Source: Arthrobacter sp042667405
GTDB lineage: Bacteria > Actinomycetota > Actinomycetes > Actinomycetales > Micrococcaceae
DNA length: 64,000 nucleotides
NCBI RefSeq assembly: GCF_042667405.1
Contig: NZ_JBHVAL010000006.1
Coordinates: 144,546-208,545 of the forward strand
Reading direction: 5' to 3'
A model generated the notes under the pieces. The model was not told where the DNA came from. It did not search any database and was given only the letters and a program-made list of their open reading frames with translations. Each line of letters opens with the position of its first letter. Position 1 is the stretch's first letter. A program made the translations under genes and the position numbers. This document shows positions 7,613-16,840 of this stretch, piece by piece.

Positions 7613-10600
7613 GGATCCGTAGTCCCTTCGGGGTTGAGTATGCACCCGCGGCCGCCAGCGCAGCAGCAACGGGGGTGTCCAGGAGGTCGTGGCCGTTGAC
7701 CTTCTCCATGAAGAGTTTGTCCACGGCACCGCGACGCACCACATCAACCAAGGCCTGGGCGGCTACTGCCAGCACTGCCTCGTCCTGGTTGAAGGTGAGC
7801 AGCGTCTTGCCGCCGCGTTCGACGTAAAGGACCAGGGCGCCGTCGACCATCACTACCAGCGCTCCCGCCTTCCGCCCGGGACGATGCCCCGAACCGGCGT
7901 CGACAGCCAGCGCCGGCCAAGGGAGCGCGGCACCGTAGGGGTTGGCTGGATCCGTTGCCGCGAGCGCCAGCGCGACGGGTTCCGCCTTTGCTATGCGGGC
8001 ATCCTCCGTGAAAGACCTGAGCCGGTCCACAGTTGCCGGAACGGCGAACTGTGCCGCTCCAAGGTGTTCGATGAAGTAGCCGCGGCGGCACCTGCCTGCT
8101 TCCTCCAGCCGGGCCAGCACCTTGTACATCAAGCCGAAGCCGCCAAGGATGTTCTCCGCCATCACGGATCCGCGGGTCACTACGCCGTATCTGTCGAGCA
8201 ACAGTTCGGCGGTGCCCCGGGCGTGGATGGTGGGGTCCAGCTCCGGCGCGGGCAAGGCAGACCAACGGCCGACGGCGGACGGCGGCGCAGGCGCGATGCC
8301 ACCCGATACCGAACCGTAGCGTCCGCCGGTGAGGCCGGGCGAGCCAAGCAGTCCGGTTCCGTGCGAGCGGCCGAGCCTGCTCATCCGTGGGGCCCTCGCG
8401 CGTGGAGCCTTGGCGACCTGCCGGTGGGCTGTCTTGCCTCCGGAGATCATGGCGCGCACGGGAGCGAAGGTATCTCCTGTGACCCGCCCCGCCCACACGA
8501 GATCCCACAGCGCGGTGACGACGGCGTCGTCACTGAGCACCGCATCCATGCCCCCTGCCACCTCGGTCAACTGCCGGAAGAAGTAGCCACCCCCGGCGTT
8601 GAAGTGTTCAAGGAGCCGCTGTTGGGCATCCCCGGGTTCGAACTCGGGGTCCGGGTTGAGGGTCAGCTCGGCGGAGTCGGCCACGTGGAGGCTGATCCAG
8701 CCGTCGTTGCCGGGCAGGGATCCGGCCCCGGACCATAGGAGCTCGCCGGCGGCCATGAGTTCATCGAGCATGGCGGGCTTGTAGTCGGCCACCCGGCTCG
8801 CCAACACCAACGGTTCCCACGCCGACGCTGGAATAGGAACACCGGACAGCTGGTCCACTGCCGTGATGATGCCATCGAGCCCGCGCAGCGCCTGGCTTCT
8901 GGACTTTCCCGGTGCGGTCACGTTCTGCCAGGCGGGGAGGAACCGGCCATAGGCGGCGGTGTCTGCCGGCTCCACCTCGGCCCGCAGCGCGGCAAGGGAA
9001 CGACGCCGGAGCTTCCTGAGCACTTCGGCATCGCACCACTCGCTGGACGGCGGAGCGTCAAGGCTCATGAGTTCCGGTTCAACACCCTCGGTGGGCTGCT
9101 CGGCGACCGCGTGGGGGCGGAACTCACCTTCGACCACCCGGCCATCTCCGGCCAGCCGCTTCAGTGCCGTATTGACGACAGCGACGCCCAGTCCCAGCCT
9201 CGCCGCGGCTTCGGCCGCCGTGAAGGGGCCATGGGTACGGGCATAGCGGGAAACGAGGTCGCCCAGGGGATCGTTCACCGGTTCGATGAACGCCAGGGGA
9301 ACGCCCATAGGGAGCGGAACGCCGATGGCGTCGCGGAGCCGGGCGGCGTCTTCCACTGCCGCATAGCGTTCGACGCCGCCGATGGTCACCTTGAGCGCGC
9401 GGTTGGCTTTGTGCAGGGCGACAAGGTGGGCCGTGGCTTCCGCTGCGGTGCCGTGTGGCGCGACAGACGGCGTTTCCTCGACGTAATCCGGTGAGTCGGG
9501 ATCCATCGGCTGATCCAAAGCGGCCAGCGGGGCGGCTGCTTCCGCTTGCTCCGTTCCTTGGAGCCGTTCCGCTACTTCTTCAACACTGAGCGGTCCGAGC
9601 AAGCGAAGGAGATCGGCGACCCCTTCCATCCCACGGACGCGGCGGTCCGGGGCGAGCCGTTGCAGTTCCATTTCGGTGGAGTCGATGACTGCGGCGTCCA
9701 GGAGTTCCCGGAGTTCCACGCGGCCCAGGAGCTCGTTGAGCAAGGTGGAGTCCAGGGCCAAGGCAGCCGCCCGGCGTTCGGCCAGCGGGGAGTCGCCCTC
9801 GTAAAGGAACTGGGCCACGTAGCCGAACAGGAGTGACTTTGCGAAAGGTGAGGGCTGCTGCGTGGTGGTTTCCACGATCCGCAGTTCCCGGCGTTCCACG
9901 GATGAGGCAATGTCTTTCAGAGCCGGAAGATCGTACACATCCTGCAAGCATTCACGCACAGCTTCAAGCACGATGGGAAACGAAGGGTACTTCTTGGCGA
10001 CGTCCAGCAACTGTGCCGAGCGCTGGCGCTGCTGCCACAAGGGCTGCCGTTTCGCTGGATTCTGTCGGGGGAGGAGCAGAGCCCTGGCCGCACATTCGCG
10101 GAACCTTGAAGCAAAGAGGGCGCTGCCGCCAACCTCGGCTGTGACAATCTGCTCGAGTTCTTCGGGGTCAAAGAGGAACAGCTCGGCTCCTGGTGGCTCG
10201 TCCTCCATCATGGGCACGCGCAAAACGATCCCGTCGTCCGCGGCCATGGCCGAACCGTCCAGTCCGTAGCGCTGCTGCAGGCGTTGTCCCACAGCCAGTG
10301 CCCACGGCGCATGGACAGGCATGCCGAAGGGACTGTGGAGGACCACGCGCCAATCGCCGAGTTCATCGTGGAAACGCTCCACCACCAGAGTGCGGTCGCT
10401 CGGGACGATTTCCGTGGCTTCTTTTTGTTCCCGGAGGTACTGCAGGAGGTTGCTGGCTGCGAAGGCATCAAGGCCGCTGGCTTGGCAGCGTTCCATGGCG
10501 GGTGCCTCATCTGCAGCTGACAGTTCCCGGATGAACGCGCCCAAGGCCTTGCCGAGGTCGACGGGACGGCCCAGGGAATCCCCCTTCCAGAAAGGGAGCT

Positions 10601-12578
10601 TGCCCGGCTGGCCGAAAGCAGGAGAGACCAGCACGCGGTCATGGGTGATGTCTTCGATCTTCCAACTGGTGGCACCGAGGGCGAAGACATCTCCTACCCG
10701 GGATTCGTACACCATTTCTTCGTCAAGCTCGCCAACGCGGCGGCCGCCCTTCGCCGCGCGGGCAGAGGCCGTGGGTTCGCTGCCGTCCCCGCTCGCTGGA
10801 GAGGACGAGCCCTCAACTTCCGTGCCGATGATGTACACGCCGAACAGGCCACGGTCCGGGATGGTACCGCCGGAGGTCACGGCAAGGCGCTGGGCACCTG
10901 GCCGGCCCTCAATGGTTCCGGCATGTCTGTCCCAGATGATCCGTGGACGCAGTTCAGCGAACTCGTCGGAGGGGTAACGTCCGGCCAACAGATCCAACGT
11001 GGCCTCAAACGCGGAGCGCGGAAGGCTGGCGAACGGAGCCGACCGACGCACGGTGGTGAACCATTCCTCGACGTCGATGCTGCCCAGGGCCGTTGCGGCG
11101 ACCGTTTGCTGGGCCAGAATGTCCAGCGGGTTGGCAGGGATGCTCAACCGCTCGATCTGGCCGCTGAGCATGCGTTCCACGGTGACGCTGGTGTGCAGGA
11201 GATCAGCACGGTGCTTGGGGAACAGCACGCCTTCGGAGATTTCGCCCACCTGGTGTCCGGCACGTCCCACCCGCTGCAGGCCGCTGGCCACCGAGGGTGG
11301 GGATTCCACCTGGATCACTAGGTCAACGGCGCCCATGTCGATGCCAAGTTCCAGTGAGGACGTGGCAACAACGCATCGCAGCCGGCCGGATTTGAGGTCG
11401 TCCTCGATCATGGCGCGCTGGTCCTTGGAGACCGAGCCGTGGTGTGCACGGGCAAGCACGGGATCTGCCCCATTGGTGCTTCCGGCCTGCGCCATCATGT
11501 GTGCCGGCGTTGCCGTGGAAGCCGGAACGCCCGGGTTTGCCTCGGAAGAGCCCCATTCGCCGCCGCCCACGGCCATCAGCTGGCGTTCGGCATAGATTTC
11601 GTTGAGCCGGGCCGTCAGCCGCTCTGACAGCCTGCGTGAATTGGCAAAGACGATGGTGGATTGCTTGGAAAGGACCAGATCCACGATCTGTTCCTCCACG
11701 TGCGGCCAGATGGACGCTTGTGGCTGGAGCCCGGACGCCGGGCCGGAATCGAACGCGCCCGCCGCGCCCTGCAGGTCCGACATGTCCTCCACAGGCACAG
11801 TGACGGTGAGGTTCCAGTTCTTCTTGGAGGGGGGCGCGACGATCTCCACCGGAGCTTGGCCGGCCAGGAACTGGGCCACCAACTCACGGGGCTGGACCGT
11901 GGCCGAGAGCCCGATCCGCTGGGCAGGCTTGGGGAGTAACGCGTCCAGGCGTTCAAGGGATACAGCCAAATGCGCGCCCCGCTTGGTACCCGCGACGGCG
12001 TGGACCTCATCGATGATGATGGTGTCCACTTCGCTGAGAGTTTCCCGGGCACGGGAGGTAAGCATCAGGAACAGTGACTCCGGAGTGGTGATGAGGATGT
12101 CCGGAGGGTTGGTCAGCAGCGTTCGGCGATCCGCCGCCGTCGTATCGCCTGAACGGACACCCACCGTCACCAGCGGTGCGGGCAGCCCCAAACGCTTTGC
12201 GGTTTGGGTGATGCCGATCAGTGGCGAACGAAGGTTCCGTTCGACGTCGACACCCAACGCCTTAAGAGGCGAGATATAGAGGACGCGGGTTTTGGTTTTG
12301 GGGCGCTTGGCCCGCCCTTTGCCGCTGGCTGGCACGGACTCAAGGCCCGGGAGGGTGTCAGCCGGGGTGGAGTGCAGCCGGTCCAGGGCCCACAGGAAGG
12401 CCGCGAGCGTTTTGCCGGAGCCCGTTGGCGCCACGACCAAAGCGTGTGAACCCGAGGAGATCGCGTTCCAGGCACCGTCCTGCGCGGGTGTGGGCTCGGA
12501 AAAAGCGCCGAGGAACCATTCCCTGGTTGCCTGGCTGAAACGGCTGATGGCGCCATCGGGCGCCTGCGGCTCCTGCAT
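7605..12578 (-). CDS. lhr: Lhr-type ATP-dependent superfamily 2 helicase
   Basis: A 1657-residue 'large helicase-related' protein. The N-terminal half has the SF2 motifs APTGSGKT (Walker A, near residue 50), DEVH (Walker B), SAT and QRVGRAGH (motif VI), followed by the winged-helix and Lhr core domains. The remaining ~800 residues are the long C-terminal extension seen in actinobacterial Lhr. Lhr is a 3'-5' translocase that unwinds DNA:RNA hybrids and is linked to DNA-damage responses. It is cotranscribed and overlaps with nei. Its length is usual for the mycobacterial-type protein, and I see no frameshift. Confidence 0.95.
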   Translation of the reverse strand: MQEPQAPDGAISRFSQATREWFLGAFSEPTPAQDGAWNAISSGSHALVVAPTGSGKTLAAFLWALDRLHSTPADTLPGLESVPASGKGRAKRPKTKTRVLYISPLKALGVDVERNLRSPLIGITQTAKRLGLPAPLVTVGVRSGDTTAADRRTLLTNPPDILITTPESLFLMLTSRARETLSEVDTIIIDEVHAVAGTKRGAHLAVSLERLDALLPKPAQRIGLSATVQPRELVAQFLAGQAPVEIVAPPSKKNWNLTVTVPVEDMSDLQGAAGAFDSGPASGLQPQASIWPHVEEQIVDLVLSKQSTIVFANSRRLSERLTARLNEIYAERQLMAVGGGEWGSSEANPGVPASTATPAHMMAQAGSTNGADPVLARAHHGSVSKDQRAMIEDDLKSGRLRCVVATSSLELGIDMGAVDLVIQVESPPSVASGLQRVGRAGHQVGEISEGVLFPKHRADLLHTSVTVERMLSGQIERLSIPANPLDILAQQTVAATALGSIDVEEWFTTVRRSAPFASLPRSAFEATLDLLAGRYPSDEFAELRPRIIWDRHAGTIEGRPGAQRLAVTSGGTIPDRGLFGVYIIGTEVEGSSSPASGDGSEPTASARAAKGGRRVGELDEEMVYESRVGDVFALGATSWKIEDITHDRVLVSPAFGQPGKLPFWKGDSLGRPVDLGKALGAFIRELSAADEAPAMERCQASGLDAFAASNLLQYLREQKEATEIVPSDRTLVVERFHDELGDWRVVLHSPFGMPVHAPWALAVGQRLQQRYGLDGSAMAADDGIVLRVPMMEDEPPGAELFLFDPEELEQIVTAEVGGSALFASRFRECAARALLLPRQNPAKRQPLWQQRQRSAQLLDVAKKYPSFPIVLEAVRECLQDVYDLPALKDIASSVERRELRIVETTTQQPSPFAKSLLFGYVAQFLYEGDSPLAERRAAALALDSTLLNELLGRVELRELLDAAVIDSTEMELQRLAPDRRVRGMEGVADLLRLLGPLSVEEVAERLQGTEQAEAAAPLAALDQPMDPDSPDYVEETPSVAPHGTAAEATAHLVALHKANRALKVTIGGVERYAAVEDAARLRDAIGVPLPMGVPLAFIEPVNDPLGDLVSRYARTHGPFTAAEAAARLGLGVAVVNTALKRLAGDGRVVEGEFRPHAVAEQPTEGVEPELMSLDAPPSSEWCDAEVLRKLRRRSLAALRAEVEPADTAAYGRFLPAWQNVTAPGKSRSQALRGLDGIITAVDQLSGVPIPASAWEPLVLASRVADYKPAMLDELMAAGELLWSGAGSLPGNDGWISLHVADSAELTLNPDPEFEPGDAQQRLLEHFNAGGGYFFRQLTEVAGGMDAVLSDDAVVTALWDLVWAGRVTGDTFAPVRAMISGGKTAHRQVAKAPRARAPRMSRLGRSHGTGLLGSPGLTGGRYGSVSGGIAPAPPSAVGRWSALPAPELDPTIHARGTAELLLDRYGVVTRGSVMAENILGGFGLMYKVLARLEEAGRCRRGYFIEHLGAAQFAVPATVDRLRSFTEDARIAKAEPVALALAATDPANPYGAALPWPALAVDAGSGHRPGRKAGALVVMVDGALVLYVERGGKTLLTFNQDEAVLAVAAQALVDVVRRGAVDKLFMEKVNGHDLLDTPVAAALAAAGAYSTPKGLRIRA

Positions 12579-12590
12579 TCATCCATCATG

Positions 12591-12627
12591 CCCCACGGCT
12601 CCGACAGAATAAGCCGGAACCGTGGGG
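12591..12627 (-). terminator. Hairpin between the DUF4232 gene and lhr
   Basis: CCCCACGGCTCCG and CGGAACCGTGGGG form a stem with one mismatch and an 11-nt loop, just after the DUF4232 stop and before the lhr start. There is no clear T-run, so it may be a weak terminator or an RNA-stability hairpin. Confidence 0.5.
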
Positions 12628-12634
12628 GACGGCA

Positions 12635-13282
12635 TCAAACAGCCTGGAAAGCGGTGACTGTCAGCAGCTTGATGCCGGCGTTGCTGCAGGCGTCGTGCGG
12701 CTCGGCGACGAACAGGGAAGCCGTGTCGTTGGGCGGGTAGATACGGAAGCCGGCTGCGGGGACTTTGGTGCAATCACCGTAGTTGCCGGCCTGCGTGTAG
12801 CGGATTTCGGCCCAGGCTGCCTTGCCCGGAGCCAGCTCGATCTTGGTGACCGGGGTTGTGGACTCGCGCGTTGCAGGTTCGCCGATTGGCTCACCGTTCG
12901 CGTCAGCCGTCAGGGAAACTCCCGCGAAACCCTCGATAACGCAGGGCGCTGTCCCCGAGTTCGTCAGGATCAACTTTTCGTAGACACTTCCGGCAGCGCC
13001 GCCGCCGGTGGAATCGGTGGTCGCGGTCAGCGAGCCGGCCTTGCATTGCCCGACTGCTGCCGGTGGCTCAGGGGTGGCTGTGGGGGTGGAAGTCTGCGAT
13101 GGCGTCGTGGTGGCCGACGCAGACGGGGAAGCCGACGTCGCGGACGCTGAAGGTGTGGAAGAAGATGGCGGGGCACTGCTCGAGTCCGCCGGGCTGGGGC
13201 TTGGTCCACAAGCCGCCAGAAGCAGCAGCGAGGCGGCCGCCGTCGTCGTCACAAGACCGGTTTTGATGCGCTGAGTCCACAT
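12635..13282 (-). CDS. DUF4232 domain lipoprotein
   Basis: A 215-residue predicted lipoprotein. A signal peptide ending in LLLAAC (lipobox) is followed by a Ser/Pro/Thr/Ala-rich linker and a C-terminal DUF4232 domain with the expected Cys pairs and the SxGxxCVIEGFAGVSL-type pattern. The domain is common on actinobacterial cell surfaces; its function is not established. ATG 13282 is preferred to an in-frame site at 13327 because it directly precedes the signal peptide and has AAGG upstream. It is not clearly operonic with its neighbours. Confidence 0.85.
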   Translation of the reverse strand: MWTQRIKTGLVTTTAAASLLLLAACGPSPSPADSSSAPPSSSTPSASATSASPSASATTTPSQTSTPTATPEPPAAVGQCKAGSLTATTDSTGGGAAGSVYEKLILTNSGTAPCVIEGFAGVSLTADANGEPIGEPATRESTTPVTKIELAPGKAAWAEIRYTQAGNYGDCTKVPAAGFRIYPPNDTASLFVAEPHDACSNAGIKLLTVTAFQAV

Positions 13283-13384
13283 GGGCACCAGCCTTGCCCC
13301 GGCGGTGGCGCTAGTCAATTCAGCCACGGGTTACGACGCGGATTGGCGCCCGGATCGTGATCTTTCCGGGCGCCACCTGCGTTG

Positions 13385-14122
13385 TTACTTCGTATCTGCC
13401 TTCACGGCGGCGGGCTTTGCGGAGCGGCTGCGGAAGAACGCCGCACCACCAAGGCCGAGCCCTGCGATACCGGCGATCAGGCCGGCCCAGCTCCGGGCCT
13501 GGGAACCGTCGTCGCTTACGGCTGCTGCCTGCTCCGTGGACTCGGTGGATGCTCCGTGGTGGTCACCCGCCGCTGCTGCCGGGGTGATGGCGATGGCCGG
13601 TGCCGGCGACTTCAGGTCGTCCTCGCTCTGGCCGTCCTTGGGGATCTCGATCCAATCCGTCTTGCCCGTTTCGCAGGTCTGGTACGTGGGGAAGTAGATG
13701 GTCTTGCCAGCGGCGACCGGCAGCTTCACCGAAAGGACCAGTGCATCGCGCATGTGCGGATCCAGCGGGGCCTTGGCCGTGTACACGATCTGGCTGGTCC
13801 GCTTGGTGATGGACGTGCCATCCTCCAGCTTCTTGGGCTCGGCGAGGGTTTCGGTCACCTTTTCCACGGTCCAGTTCGGGTTCACCGTGGGGGTCGCATC
13901 CGTCAGTTCTTCAGGCAGGCTGATGGCCACTTTGGTGGTGCCGGACGTGCCGCAGCCGTGGGGAACACTGAAGGTCAACAGGGCGTAGGAGTTTGCCGCC
14001 GTCTTGTTCGGATCGACTGAGACGTGGGCCGAGGCACCGGCGATTCCGGCCATCATCAGGGCTGCGGTTCCGCCGGCGACGGCGGTAGCTGAGAGGGTAC
14101 GGCGGAGCGTGGACTTCTTCAT
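13385..14122 (-). CDS. YcnI-like copper-associated protein (DUF1775)
   Basis: A 245-residue exported, membrane-tethered protein. The signal peptide ends at ASA-HVSV, leaving the His-Val-Ser N-terminus that YcnI/DUF1775 proteins use to bind copper. The DUF1775 domain fills about 30-170 and contains a W-x-E pair (DWIEIP). A flexible linker and one C-terminal helix (about 210-230) with a basic tail anchor it. The membrane protein gene at 14222-14842 lies 99 bases upstream in the same direction, which suggests a small copper-handling unit. Confidence 0.88.
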   Translation of the reverse strand: MKKSTLRRTLSATAVAGGTAALMMAGIAGASAHVSVDPNKTAANSYALLTFSVPHGCGTSGTTKVAISLPEELTDATPTVNPNWTVEKVTETLAEPKKLEDGTSITKRTSQIVYTAKAPLDPHMRDALVLSVKLPVAAGKTIYFPTYQTCETGKTDWIEIPKDGQSEDDLKSPAPAIAITPAAAAGDHHGASTESTEQAAAVSDDGSQARSWAGLIAGIAGLGLGGAAFFRSRSAKPAAVKADTK

Positions 14123-14221
14123 GGGATTGCCTTTCGGGTGCGCCTTCTGAGGCGGCGCGGGGTACGGGTTTGAAGCCCGTCACCGTGCAAAGGCTTTTTG
14201 CAGCGTTGGTGCCGGGCGGAA

Positions 14222-14842
14222 CTAGGTAACAACGACGACGGCGGGCGGGCCGCGGCGGCTGTCTTGCCTAAGGTTCCGCCAGGGGCGGGGGATAAAGACG
14301 TCAGGTGCGCCAACTGCGACAGGCGAGGCACCGGCGTCGGGCCTGAAGAGCAACGCGGGCAGGGCGACCAGCGGGCGCAGCCAGGCGGCAAGCTGCCACA
14401 GGGCGTCCTCACCCTTGGCCAGAAGGATCGAAGATCCAAGCGTGGCCGCAATGTGGGCAAGCAGCATCAGGACGCCCACGGTGGTGCCAACCTCGTGGGT
14501 GTGTTCAGTGACTGTGTGCAGGGCCGGATTCAGTGGCTCGTTGCCGAGGTGGTGCGCTGCTCCCGTTGTGCCGGCGGCTACCGGCCCGAGTGCGGTGAAG
14601 GCCTCGTGGAGTGCAACCTGCCCTGCGCCCAGTAGTGCTGCCATGGTGACAAGGTTCAGCTTGAACCGGGTTGCCAACGTGGTTGCCAACGCCGTGAGGG
14701 CGAGCAGTGCCAACAGGACCGGGGCCATGGGCAGCAAACCGCCGCCGACCACGTGGGCGCCGGCCGCCAAGGCCACGATGACCAACGCTATGGCGCCGGA
14801 CCGCAACGCATGGAAGGGCGCCCGGGGCTGTGAAGTGCGCAC
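14222..14842 (-). CDS. Polytopic membrane protein upstream of the YcnI-like gene
   Basis: A 206-residue protein with about four to five hydrophobic helices (15-35, 38-58, 64-82, 118-140, 150-170) and a charged C-terminal tail. The GTG start at 14842 follows GGAGG by a few bases. HHLGN and TEHTHE contribute several His residues on one predicted loop, which would suit a metal-related role beside the YcnI-like protein. I recognise no named family and assign no function. Confidence 0.7.
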   Translation of the reverse strand: MRTSQPRAPFHALRSGAIALVIVALAAGAHVVGGGLLPMAPVLLALLALTALATTLATRFKLNLVTMAALLGAGQVALHEAFTALGPVAAGTTGAAHHLGNEPLNPALHTVTEHTHEVGTTVGVLMLLAHIAATLGSSILLAKGEDALWQLAAWLRPLVALPALLFRPDAGASPVAVGAPDVFIPRPWRNLRQDSRRGPPAVVVVT

Positions 14843-14953
14843 GGTTCCTCCCTTTCCTTATCGCGTTGGCTTGTTGAGGCGTCTTGATTCTATCGGGAGT
14901 TCGGTGCCGGTCCGGCCCCGGATGGGTTGCTATGTGGATAATGACGCCGAGAG

Positions 14954-15511
14954 CTAACTCCTCGACGGCCGGACGAAGGTGGGTCCCGGTGGCGGCGGCA
15001 CGCTGCCCGCCGAACCGGAACGACGACGGCGGAGCTCAAGTTTCAGGCTTTCCTCACCTCGGGCCATGGCCCAGTGGTGGTTCGCCGAGAACGCTGGTTT
15101 GAGGAGCCAACTCAGTCTGCGAAGGAGAGGTTTGGCGGTGCTGACCCGCCAGTCGTAGGTGATGACTGTTTCAGGGCCGTCCGTCGCAAAGGTCCAGCGT
15201 CCCGTGCCGTTGAGGTCGCCCACGGCCGTGAGCGCGAAGCCATCCAAGGTCACCGGTTCCGTCACGGTGAGCCGCCAACGCAGGGTGTAGGGGAGCCAGC
15301 CTTTGGTGTGGAGGTTGAAGGAAGCGCCCACTCCATCGGGGCCGCCCGGGGTTACTCTCGTAACGTTCAGGTACACCGACGGCCACCACTGTTTCAGCGT
15401 CCCGGCATCTCCGAGGACGTCCACCACTTCCTCACGCGTCCCCGCCACGCGCCAGACAGTGACGAATTCGTAGTCGGTGCTCTTGCTTGTCTTGCTGGTT
15501 GACCGGGCCAT
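14954..15511 (-). CDS. SRPBCC-superfamily protein (polyketide cyclase/Bet v 1-like)
   Basis: A 185-residue protein of the START/Bet v 1-like fold, which binds small hydrophobic ligands in a cavity. The pattern fits: an N-terminal VWRVAGTREEVVDVLGDAGTLKQWWP, central beta strands and a long C-terminal helix. The ATG at 15511 has GGAGG upstream (acggtGGAGGcaaca). The C-terminus is a Pro/Arg tail. It stands alone, divergent from hipB. The ligand is unknown. Confidence 0.82.
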   Translation of the reverse strand: MARSTSKTSKSTDYEFVTVWRVAGTREEVVDVLGDAGTLKQWWPSVYLNVTRVTPGGPDGVGASFNLHTKGWLPYTLRWRLTVTEPVTLDGFALTAVGDLNGTGRWTFATDGPETVITYDWRVSTAKPLLRRLSWLLKPAFSANHHWAMARGEESLKLELRRRRSGSAGSVPPPPGPTFVRPSRS

Positions 15512-15696
15512 TGTTGCCTCCACCGTCCGCGCGGCTCCGAGGGTGTCATTTCGGCATCCGAGAATAATGTACCGCGCTGCGGCGGGTGCCACTACGGGGT
15601 TGAAAAACGGAAATATGCTGCGTAATTCTCTGAAATTAGGCACCGTACGAGTTGGCGCAAGCAAAATCAGCAACATATTTCAGAAACGGCCAGTTA

Positions 15697-15900
15697 ATGG
15701 ATGACGTCAAGGCTATTGGTGTGAACATCAGGAATGCCCGGAAGGTCGCCGGTATCACACAGGGCACGCTTGCGGATCTGATTGGCACGTCCGCGCGTAC
15801 TATCCACGCCATTGAAACAGGGAAGGGTAATCCATCGCTGCAGACGGTTGTCGCGGCGGCCAATGCTGTGGGCCTGCGACTGGGGACCATTGATGGCTGA
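15697..15900 (+). CDS. HipB-like XRE antitoxin
   Basis: A 67-residue helix-turn-helix protein: GVNIRNARKVAGITQGTLADLIGTSARTIHAIETG is a complete XRE domain. It starts at ATG 15697; an in-frame TTG at 15652 would add 15 residues. The stop overlaps the following hipA fragment by 8 bases (ATGGCTGA), the normal hipBA layout. HipB is the antitoxin and autorepressor of the HipA kinase. As its toxin is broken here, it is probably an orphan. Confidence 0.85.
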   Translation: MDDVKAIGVNIRNARKVAGITQGTLADLIGTSARTIHAIETGKGNPSLQTVVAAANAVGLRLGTIDG

Positions 15901-16295
15901 GGATCTGGCCCGGCTGAAGTTCGTCCGAAAGGCGCATGTCTACAAATCGGGGGTACTGGCCGGCCACTTGGAACGCACGCAGCGCGGCAGTGTGGTCTTC
16001 GGCTACGTCCCGGACTACACAGCCAGTCCCGTCGCGAGTACGCTGCCTTTCGCGCCTGATCCGGTCGAATCCCCGAACGGCGCGCTGCCGGCCTTTTTCG
16101 CCGGTCTTTTGCCCGAGGGGCACCGCCTGACCGTCCTCAAGGATGTCGTAAAGACGAGCCTGGCGGACGAACTCAGCCTGCTGTTGGCCTGAACGGGACA
16201 ATAAGGGAGCTACGGTTCCGCCGCGCCGAGCTGACGCCTTGACCTTGTTCACGGCCCGCCACTCATCTCGCGTGAGCATTGGCGTTCAGGCGTAG
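15893..16295 (+). pseudogene. Frameshifted, truncated HipA kinase remnant
   Basis: The first frame gives 99 residues with the HipA N-terminal subdomain, including the FFAGLLPEG motif, and stops at 16192 after SLLLA. The next expected HipA segment (G-D-x-x-G-A-x-V-x-P) appears at once in another frame as RDNKGATVPP, then runs to a stop at 16293-16295, so there is a frameshift near 16187-16200. The kinase domain is missing; the element's left attachment site begins 67 bases later. An alternative is a HipS-like small subunit of a HipBST module, but no HipT follows. Confidence 0.75.
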
Positions 16296-16339
16296 TCGCA
16301 ACTGCACAATGAATCCACCGTGGAGCTCCTGAAAATGCA

Positions 16340-16367
16340 GAGAACCCCCGGTTTCCCGGGGGTTCTC
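16340..16367 (-). terminator. Native terminator of the tRNA-Ser gene, displaced to the left junction
   Basis: A perfect 12-bp stem (GAGAACCCCCGG with CCGGGGGTTCTC) and 4-nt loop is followed on the minus strand by TGCATTTT. It overlaps the left att core. The simplest reading is the original tRNA-Ser terminator, now separated from its gene by the insertion. Confidence 0.75.
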
Positions 16368-16392
16368 ATTGGCGGTGACGGTGGGATTTGAA
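16363..16392. other. Left attachment site (attL) of the integrated element
   Basis: These 30 bases are identical to 26537-26566. The core repeats the T-arm/acceptor end of tRNA-Ser(CGA), and the sequence diverges from the tRNA immediately to the right (16393 on), as expected for a displaced tRNA 3' end. Confidence 0.9.
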
Positions 16393-16477
16393 ACCTCTCC
16401 CGCGCCATACTGTGGTGCAATTCCCCCTAGAATCCGCGGTTTTTCCCTAACGATGCATAACGATTAATCAGGTGCGA

Positions 16478-16498
16478 TGTGGGCAAAATGTGGGCAAG
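16478..16498. repeat. Left arm-type integrase-site-like repeat
   Basis: This 21-bp sequence is repeated exactly at 26455-26475 near the other end. Inside, TGTGGGCAAAA and TGTGGGCAAG are tandem units about 11 bp apart, and a third TGTGGGC follows at 16500-16506. Iterated units near both ends of an element are typical of integrase arm-binding sites. Confidence 0.65.
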
Positions 16499-16508
16499 TT
16501 GTGGGCGG

Positions 16509-16793
16509 CTACTTCTGCCATGCTCTCTTTGCCCTGGTTCCTATGTGCGGGCCGCGCTTCGCCGCTACGCCGATTCTTGGTGCCTCGCTCGGATCGCGGC
16601 GAGGTGGCGCCTGATTCATCTTCTGAATGGCAGCCACATCTTCTAGAGAAAAGCGAACTCTGGTCCCGTAGACCTGATGGGGCCAACCCTGTTGATCTTT
16701 CAGGCGATAGACCGTGGCGCGACTTATCTGCAGAAGGGAAGCCAGGTCATTCATAGTGAAGAGCTGATAAGTGCGGTCAATGTGAGTGCTCAT
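16509..16793 (-). CDS. Excisionase-like DNA-binding protein (HTH_17/MerR fold)
   Basis: A 94-residue protein. Its N-terminal half, FTMNDLASLLQISRATVYRL, then a VYGTRVRFSLEDV wing, matches the excisionase-family winged helix that reads att-arm DNA. The C-terminal 40 residues are basic and disordered. It lies next to the left end, as xis genes often do. ATG 16793 is used; ATG 16754 is an internal alternative. A tandem 16-bp repeat lies directly upstream of the start and may be its operator. Confidence 0.78.
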   Translation of the reverse strand: MSTHIDRTYQLFTMNDLASLLQISRATVYRLKDQQGWPHQVYGTRVRFSLEDVAAIQKMNQAPPRRDPSEAPRIGVAAKRGPHIGTRAKRAWQK

Positions 16794-16803
16794 GACCTGT
16801 AGG

Positions 16804-16835
16804 CTAGCGCCCCTTAAATCTAGCGCCCCTTAAAT
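16804..16835. repeat. Tandem 16-bp repeat upstream of the excisionase-like gene
   Basis: CTAGCGCCCCTTAAAT occurs twice, head to tail and without change, 10 bases before the start codon at 16793. On the minus strand each unit contains AAGGGG. It could be a two-site operator or a duplicated leader. Confidence 0.7.
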
Positions 16836-16840
16836 GCTGA

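Noticed and set aside
15697..16192. HipBS-type antitoxin pair of a HipBST system
   Set aside because: No HipT kinase follows, and a matching HipA segment appears in a shifted frame directly after the stop, so a broken hipA is the better reading.
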